From: Mauremys mutica | Lineage: Eukaryota > Chordata > Testudines > Geoemydidae | DNA length: 64,000 bases | Assembly: GCF_020497125.1 (NCBI RefSeq) | Contig: NC_059077.1 | Location: forward strand, 22,142,840-22,206,839 | Direction of reading: 5' to 3' | The notes under the pieces: model-generated | Told to the model about the DNA's origin: nothing | The model's database searches: none | What the model saw: only the letters and a program-made list of their open reading frames with translations | Shown here: piece after piece, positions 58,311 to 64,000 of the stretch | How the letters are laid out: the number at the start of each line of letters is the position of its first letter | Position numbering within the stretch: position 1 is the stretch's first letter | Translations under genes and position numbers: made by a program

Positions 58311-58314
58311 ATGG

Positions 58315-58795
58315 GTTAAATTACTACATTAAAGGAGAGAGTGAGAAATAGAAAAAAAAGTTGCCCCCAGTTTAGTGATTTATGTACATATCTGAAAAAA
58401 GAATTGTGCTTTGGAATTGGCTGTAGACTTTTTATGCCTCATGGGAGATACTAGCCTTAGCAGCGAGGAGTAATTCTATTTTTCACTCTCTTTATTGCTG
58501 AGCATTTTCTGCATAGCTTGTACAGTGAGTGGTAGGAGTTACTGTGCACCAACCATATATACCCTCGGCTTCTGAACTGAAAACTGTTACTCTTTGATAA
58601 GTGGTTCGATATCAGACCATGGACTGTAAACCTCCCCCGAAGTAGTGATTTTAATCTCTCTGATGCTTGGGGAAAAATTGAATGGGCTGGATTAATGCTG
58701 TACACATGACCATGTAAGAAACACAGGCCTTGGTCTTTGATTTCCTATGGCAGGGATTGTGTAGACTGTCTTTCTTCAGCTACTAGTCTAGCAGA
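58315..58795. other. Non-coding, nothing recognised
   Basis: AT-rich, with no motif or repeat ends. Confidence 0.45.
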
Positions 58796-58800
58796 TTTAG

Positions 58801-59239
58801 TGTCATGACTCGTGGGTCTGGAACACAGGGTTCATGGGAGCAGCCACACTCCAACCCTCCACTTGGCAGGCTGCTGACAATGACTTACCTGGGACCCATG
58901 AAGCATAGCCCCAGTGTGAGGCTCTGGTGGAGTCCCAGAGCGGCTGATTGGCCCACTGGCCCTATTTACGCCAGCAGCAGGAACAGGAAGCTGTCTGAAC
59001 AACTGGGTTCTACCCTGGTCTGGACTGTGTGCCTTGTGCTTCCTGCATCTGCTGCTTGATTTCCTGGCATCCTGATCTGGCTTGGCTCCTGGCATCTGAC
59101 TTGTGGTTCCTGGCCTCCAGTTTGTTTCCTGCCTCTGACCCCCTGGTATCCTGACCCAGCTGACTCTTAACTCCTGTCTCATGACTGCAGACTCTAGCTC
59201 TGACTGTTGCGTCTTGCTGCCCACAATCCAGCTATGACA
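58801..59239. mobile_element. Solo LTR with perfect 5-bp TSD
   Basis: 439 bp starting TGTCATGACTC and ending AGCTATGACA, with TG...CA ends and an inverted TGTCAT/ATGACA. Flanked by TTTAG on both sides (58,796-58,800 and 59,240-59,244). There is no internal coding region, so the original element was lost by recombination between its LTRs. The parent family is not known to me. The transcription direction is not clear. Confidence 0.88.
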
Positions 59240-59244
59240 TTTAG

Positions 59245-60861
59245 AAGCAATCTTAAAGGCAAATTGTAAAAGAAAAAAAAAGGATGCACAGATTTTCTTT
59301 TTTTTTTTTTCCTAACATGGGCAAAGGGGATAGAAAGTTTTATTTTCTTCTGGTTGTTTTCAATGTTAGAAATTTGTGGTCTTGTCTACCCTGTTTTTGC
59401 CTGAGAACTTTCAGGAAGACTGGAGAATTAGTCTTATGACATCAGAAGGGAGACTGAAACTTGAGCCATTGAGAGGAGACAAGGGATTTTAAGTCTGTTT
59501 TAGACTTTGTTGGGGTCTGAGTTAAATAGGAGCTAACAAACAAACAGTTAGGAGAAAAACTCTTTGTTAAAGATTCAAACTTCCCTATCCTTTCACTTGA
59601 AAACTGAGAAAACTTCCTAATAAAGTAAAAGCTTCACAAGTTGCAACAGCTTGTACATATTTCCCTCAACAACATGGAAGCCTGTTACTTTTACTAAGGG
59701 ACTATTTATCTGTCTCCATATTGGACATTGTATTACCGGAGTCCGAGTCTTATCAGGACACCTGAATCCTCCAAGAGTCTGTGTTGGAACTGTAAATTAT
59801 TATTTACTAGTAAGTTACTGGCATGACATGCTATACCAAGTGTTCCCAAAGTGTAAAGAAGAGACAGAATCCTCAACATCTGCAGACCCAGGTACAACTT
59901 GTTGAAGATAGAACTTGAATGTGTCTGGGATTCCATGTTCAATTATTACATGGACACACACACACACACAGCTGCAGAAGTTAATCACCACTCTACATAT
60001 AAAAAAGCAGCTCCTCTTTCACATGAACAGGGTAAGAATGTCTGCCAGGTTTCTATAGAAACTCTTACATCGGTATAGAGTGCTCTGCTTCTGTTCATTG
60101 TTCTTAGAAATCTCTTCCAAGATTACCGGAGACTTTAATTTGCTTAACCCAGACTTCCTTACGCTTGTTAAAAGAAACATATAAAACTTTGACAGCTTTG
60201 GTGCGGTTAGAGAAGCCACATAAATGCACTGTGCTTCTGTGCTTTTATGAGATTCTCCCACTGAAGATTTCATATCCTTTAATCTTGGCAGAGGCTTAAT
60301 TATCTGTCCTTTCTATTTTTCTCTGAGAAACAGCATCAGAAAAGCATAACTGACTTTTTTGTCAACCTTTGCAGTCATTACATTCTGGTTCTCAAAACTT
60401 GGTCATGGGCTGCTGAACTGCCACACTGTATTTCACAGATTTCTTTGGTGGTGGTGGTGGTGTTGTGTTATGTTTGTAAAAATAAAGATTTTAATGGACA
60501 TGGAAATGCTCATAGTCAAATTGTGGCCTTGGGTATGTATTTGCAATTCCCTATGACATCAGCGGGAGGAGTTGTGCATGCAACACAGTGTAATTTGGGC
60601 CACTTTAAGGGATATTGCGGAGATAAAAAAGTTGGAACTGAATTAATTTCTCAGCCACTTGAATATTTTGGAGAAAAAAAGAGGAGGAAGAGAATTTGTA
60701 TTTCACAGCATTTGTATTTTTGAAGGAATTTAAAGAATATCACTATGTAGAGAAAATCTCTCTCCAATGAATGCCCATATAAGTGTCACCTGTCGAAGTT
60801 CCATAAATAGTATCCTAGGTATATCTTGTTTCGATTACTGACAAAAGAAGAGAATCCTTTC
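59245..60861. other. Non-coding DNA with small simple repeats
   Basis: AT-rich. Contains an (AC)n run at 59,953-59,970 and a (GGT)n run at about 60,448-60,462. No gene recognised. Confidence 0.5.
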
Positions 60862-60864
60862 TAA

Positions 60865-61138
60865 GGCTAGGCTACACTACAGCTGAAGTCAACATGAGTT
60901 ATGTTGCTCAGGGGTGTGAATTAGCCATCCCCTGCGCGACATAACTTATGCTGACTTAATCGCCAGTGTTGATGGGAGAGCTTGCGAGGCTGGAGTAATT
61001 AAGTCAATGGAAGAGCTCACTCCCGCCGGCTTCAAAAAGCTACACAGAGAGCTTACAACAGCGCAGCTTCTTTGGTGCATCGGTGCAGCTGCATTGGTGC
61101 ATTGGCACCGCTGTATGTTTTCTAGTGTCGCCAGAGCC
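60865..61138. mobile_element. MITE with GGCTAGGCTACACT-type ends, diverged
   Basis: The left end GGCTAGGCTACACTAC and the right end CTAGTGTCGCCAGAGCC are imperfect inverted repeats with TAA on each side (60,862-60,864 and 61,139-61,141). The inside has inverted 'gtcaacatgagttatgttgc' and 'gcgacataacttatgctgac' arms. Similar in design to 24,815-25,120. Confidence 0.65.
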
Positions 61139-61141
61139 TAA

Positions 61142-61803
61142 GTTTTAGAATGACATGCTGACCTTTGGGAGTGTAACCAATGCTGTGTAGATACACATAG
61201 CGTGCGGACATGATCAATAACATGTACAGTTATCTACCTCTCTTACTGAGCCTCAGTTTTCATAGTAAAAATGTGAAACTGGCACTTTCTGACTCAACAG
61301 ATCTGCTCCATGTACATATTTAGAGTCATATCTGCCTACTTTAGTGGTAAAACCCATTTTTTTACTGTCATTTACTTCTGTTGGTCCTGCAGAGCTATCA
61401 TAACTGAGAAAGAAATGGACTTTTCTCTCCGTACATCATCAACAGGATTGTTTATTAAGTTGCTGCTAGTTACAGCTGATGGTGCAAGTGTCACAAAGGA
61501 CAGAATGTGGTCTGTAGACTTTTATTATTGGTGGCATTGGGCAAGAACTCTTGAACTCAGGCTAATGTTGACATTTAAAAACCTTTTTACTTGTAAACTA
61601 AGCATATTCAGTCTGGAATGATTGAAAAACGTCTCTTTGCAATGCCATTTTTACAGGGTAACTTTTCAGACTAGAATTGCATTTTAAAGAGCTCACAGCA
61701 ATGTGGAACAAATGACTGTGAGAAATGAAAACTTAGCTGGACAATTTTGCATGGGTCACTGCAGAGATTTACCAATTTTTGTTCCCCTTGGGCACGGGTT
61801 AGT
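61142..61803. other. Non-coding, nothing recognised
   Basis: The frame 61,310-61,621 has no motif. No repeat ends. Confidence 0.45.
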
Positions 61804-61907
61804 GTGATAGTCTTTGCTCGTGGGTTGCATTGCCTAGTGGTCAGGACTTGGGCTTTTTGACATACAGAAGAGGGGTTTTGGTAGGGGAGCCTGAGCCTTC
61901 CCACTCC
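61804..61907 (-). repeat. Shared segment, left copy (LTR or leader)
   Basis: 'gcctagtggtcagga', 'ttttggtaggggagcctgag' and 'cactcc' recur in the same order at 63,746-63,850. Direct repeats bracketing gag and pol pieces suggest remnants of the two LTRs. Confidence 0.65.
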
Positions 61908-63099
61908 GGATGGAACTTTAGGAGCCAGGGCCATTGGATTGTACCCCTCTCCACTCTCCTGGAGAAAAAGTCAGCATTTTGGTGGGCTTTTCCTGCTCTG
62001 GCTTATGCTGGGGAATGAGGAGTTGTGACCAAACTTCCCCGTCAGACAGTCTTTCTCTGCCAGTACAGTTGCTCCCCTTGGAGCTCACATCAGGGGTACT
62101 GCACCACTTGTTGAGGATCTATCACTTCCCCATTAACTACTGGCAGTTGGTCATACACCCGATTATCCCTGTGGTCCTTATGAAGTGTGTATCTCTAATG
62201 TGGTGATATGCCAGGCCTTACCCAGCCTACTCGGGGTCTGGGATAGGCATCACATTTGGAGACTGCATTGATCTTTCTGAAGTCTGTACAAAACTGGATA
62301 GTGCTTTGGGACCAACATGACCGGGCTACTTCCTCTGGGGTCACTGGAGTTGGGTTAAACCTCCTGAATACCTTGGAGAAATTTTCCCAACCCCAACCCG
62401 GAATGCAGAGTAATTGAGGCCAACCCCACTACAAGGGACTTTGTGTTCTCCCTTATAGTAAGCTGCACATGTGTATTGGGATAGGGTTTAACATTTCTAT
62501 AAATACATGCAGGAAGATAGTCTCCCTGGGGACTTCAAGGCTTGGGACCAAGTTGTCCTGGACTTGTGTCTATTCAAACACAGAATCCAGTAGACCTATT
62601 ACCTTAGTCCTGTTTATCTGCACAGGGACTATTACTTTTGCTGGAGTGTGCTTTCGGGCATGGATTTCTGCTGTTCACTTTGTCCATGGTCTCACTCCAT
62701 ATAGGGGCATTTCTGATACCAGTGACCTGGGCGACTGCATGAAAAGCACACCTGCGGTAGGCCAAAGGGTCATTGGCCAGGGTCTGGTATTTCAGGGGAC
62801 CCCTTTCTAGGTGCCATGCCTGGTTCCTCCTCCTGGCCTTTGGGTGGGGGAGTCCACAGGGGTCCCAAGGACCTTTGTCTGGGCTAGGGTCAGAGAGGCT
62901 GGGGTTTCCTACCAGCTCCTAGTCCCGGGCTTGGTGGACAGCTGGGCCCCTTAGAGGCTGGTGCTTCAGGAGCCACAATCTCTGCTCAGTTCTCCTGGTT
63001 GAGCTCTCCCTTGAGTCAAGGGGCTCCCTTGGTCTCTGGCCACTGCTTGGGCAAGGCAATTAGGGCTGTCTACACTGCTAATTCTCCATTAGTTGGACT

Positions 63100-63654
63100 G
63101 CGTCAGCTAGGGCCTCTGCCTGATGTTTAAGCACCCAGTCCCTAGCCCTGGGTGGGTGTATGTGAGCTAACTGCTCCACCAGAATGAGGTTGGCAACCTC
63201 AACTCCATGATGTTGAGATAGTCCAGTATGGCTGCTTTCACCTAGGCATAGTCTTGGGCTGATGCTGCATCCAGTCCCTGATATGTGGCCTGGACTGGTC
63301 CTTTCAGGTAAGATGCCAACAAGATGGCCCACTGGTTAGGTGACCATTGGTCTGCCATTGCCACCATTCAAATGTTACCAAGAAAGCCTCTGGGTGGTCC
63401 TCAGGTTTCATCTTTGTGAGTTTCACAGGTACAGGCGGGGCCCCCAGGCTTGGACTTATATCCCCTGGGAGGGAAGTCCTGTGGGAACCCAAGGCCACAA
63501 CCTGTTGGACCACATGTTGCTGCTGTTCCTGCTGTTGTGCCCCTAAGTCCCAGACCAGTTGTTGCTGCTGCTGGGCTGCCTGTTGCTGCTGGTGGTTCTC
63601 CATCATCCTCTTAAGTAGATGGTCTAGGTTCATCTCACCTGACTTAAGAGCCAA
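63100..63654 (-). pseudogene. Gag pseudogene with Gln-rich N-terminus
   Basis: The frame 63,304-63,654 (minus) starts MALKSGEMNLDHLLKRMMEN, has a Gln-rich stretch of about 40 residues, then VKLTKMKPEDHPEAFLVTFE, the start of a gypsy capsid. The reading then shifts: ASYLKGPVQATYQGLDAASA is in another frame (about 63,310-63,245). ARDWVLKHQAEALADAVQLM (63,078-63,332 frame) gives the SCAN-like end of the capsid. At least two frameshifts break it, so no functional protein is made. Confidence 0.8.
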
Positions 63655-63745
63655 TGTCTTCTAGTCCAAGGTTGTTTGACATCTGGGTCCATCAGTCTTC
63701 CCTCTCTGCAGGGGTGGAAAAGATGCCCACATTCTCCAACAAGTG

Positions 63746-63850
63746 GTGATAGTCTTCACTTGTGGGGAGCACTGCCTAGTGGTCAGGTCTGAGGCCCTTT
63801 GACATGTGAGGGGTGGGGTTTGGTAGGGGAGCCTGAGCCCTCTCACTCCT
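63746..63850 (-). repeat. Shared segment, right copy (LTR or leader)
   Basis: Direct-repeat partner of 61,804-61,907. On the minus strand it lies upstream of the Gag pseudogene, where a 5' LTR or leader would be. Confidence 0.65.
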
Positions 63851-64000
63851 CTGGACTCTGGCCCAGGGCCTTTAGAGGGCAACACAAGGGTCTGACACCC
63901 AAGAACACTTTAAAGCTGCCCTACCTGGGCCACATCCTATCACCCCACTATTGTCCAAAGTCTGCAGTCTATCACAGAAGGCTGTGAAGGTGGGTCACTC

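Larger units (their letters stand above)
61804..63987 (-). mobile_element. Decayed gypsy-type retrotransposon
   Basis: On the minus strand the order is a shared segment (63,850-63,746), Gag (63,654-63,100), a zinc knuckle (about 62,748-62,707, reading CFSCSRPGHWYQKC), an RT piece (62,297-62,231, reading FCTDFRKINAVSKCDAYPRP), then a second copy of the shared segment (61,907-61,804). Frames are broken and most of Pol is missing. The Gag style is that of the Gmr1-like/SCAN-related group, but the copy is unrelated in sequence to the intact element at 42 kb. The element may continue past the window edge. Confidence 0.8.

Overview
The window reads as vertebrate nuclear DNA, most likely from a turtle (inference). 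The background is AT-rich and non-coding. It carries CR1-type LINE fragments, tRNA-derived SINEs, MIR/CORE-like SINEs and several short inverted-repeat transposon families with target-site duplications (TSDs). I recognise those families from memory as common in turtle genomes; no search was possible. I found no host exon, rRNA, true tRNA gene, CRISPR array or bacterial feature. Most open frames on either strand are chance frames or shadows of two GC-rich retrotransposons.

Layout. 1-13,740 holds small repeats, including hAT-type MITEs at 3,129-3,351 and 10,820-11,040 with perfect 8-bp TSDs, and a CR1 fossil at 12,445-13,740 (-). 14,100-25,120 holds a broken Jockey-like LINE (+), a tandem pair of tRNA-SINEs, two more hAT-type MITEs, a Penelope-like fossil with inverted terminal repeats (-), and a Harbinger-like MITE built of hairpins. 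29,262-31,830 is a decayed endonuclease/RT LINE (-). 31,830-41,930 is mostly featureless.

Two intact autonomous elements dominate the right half. The first (42,009-47,402) is a complete LTR retrotransposon. It has 420/421-bp LTRs differing by one base, a primer binding site, a polypurine tract, a 4-bp TSD and one uninterrupted 1,498-codon Gag-Pol frame. Its Pol order is protease-integrase-RT-RNase H, which is the Gmr1-type order rather than the usual Ty3/gypsy order. Its capsid region is strikingly SCAN-domain-like. It sits inside an older MITE. The second (about 50.4-58.27 kb) is a Tx1/L1-superfamily LINE with both frames open: an 849-aa CCHC ORF1 overlaps a 1,306-aa APE-endonuclease/RT ORF2 by 28 nt. 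It appears to be nested in an LTR-like element whose two ends are still flanked by ATGG duplications.

Downstream lie a clean solo LTR with a 5-bp TSD (58,801-59,239), a further MITE, and a decayed minus-strand gypsy-type element (61,804-63,987) with recognisable Gag, zinc-knuckle and RT pieces. The main interest is nested, partly very young retrotransposition in a gene-free interval.
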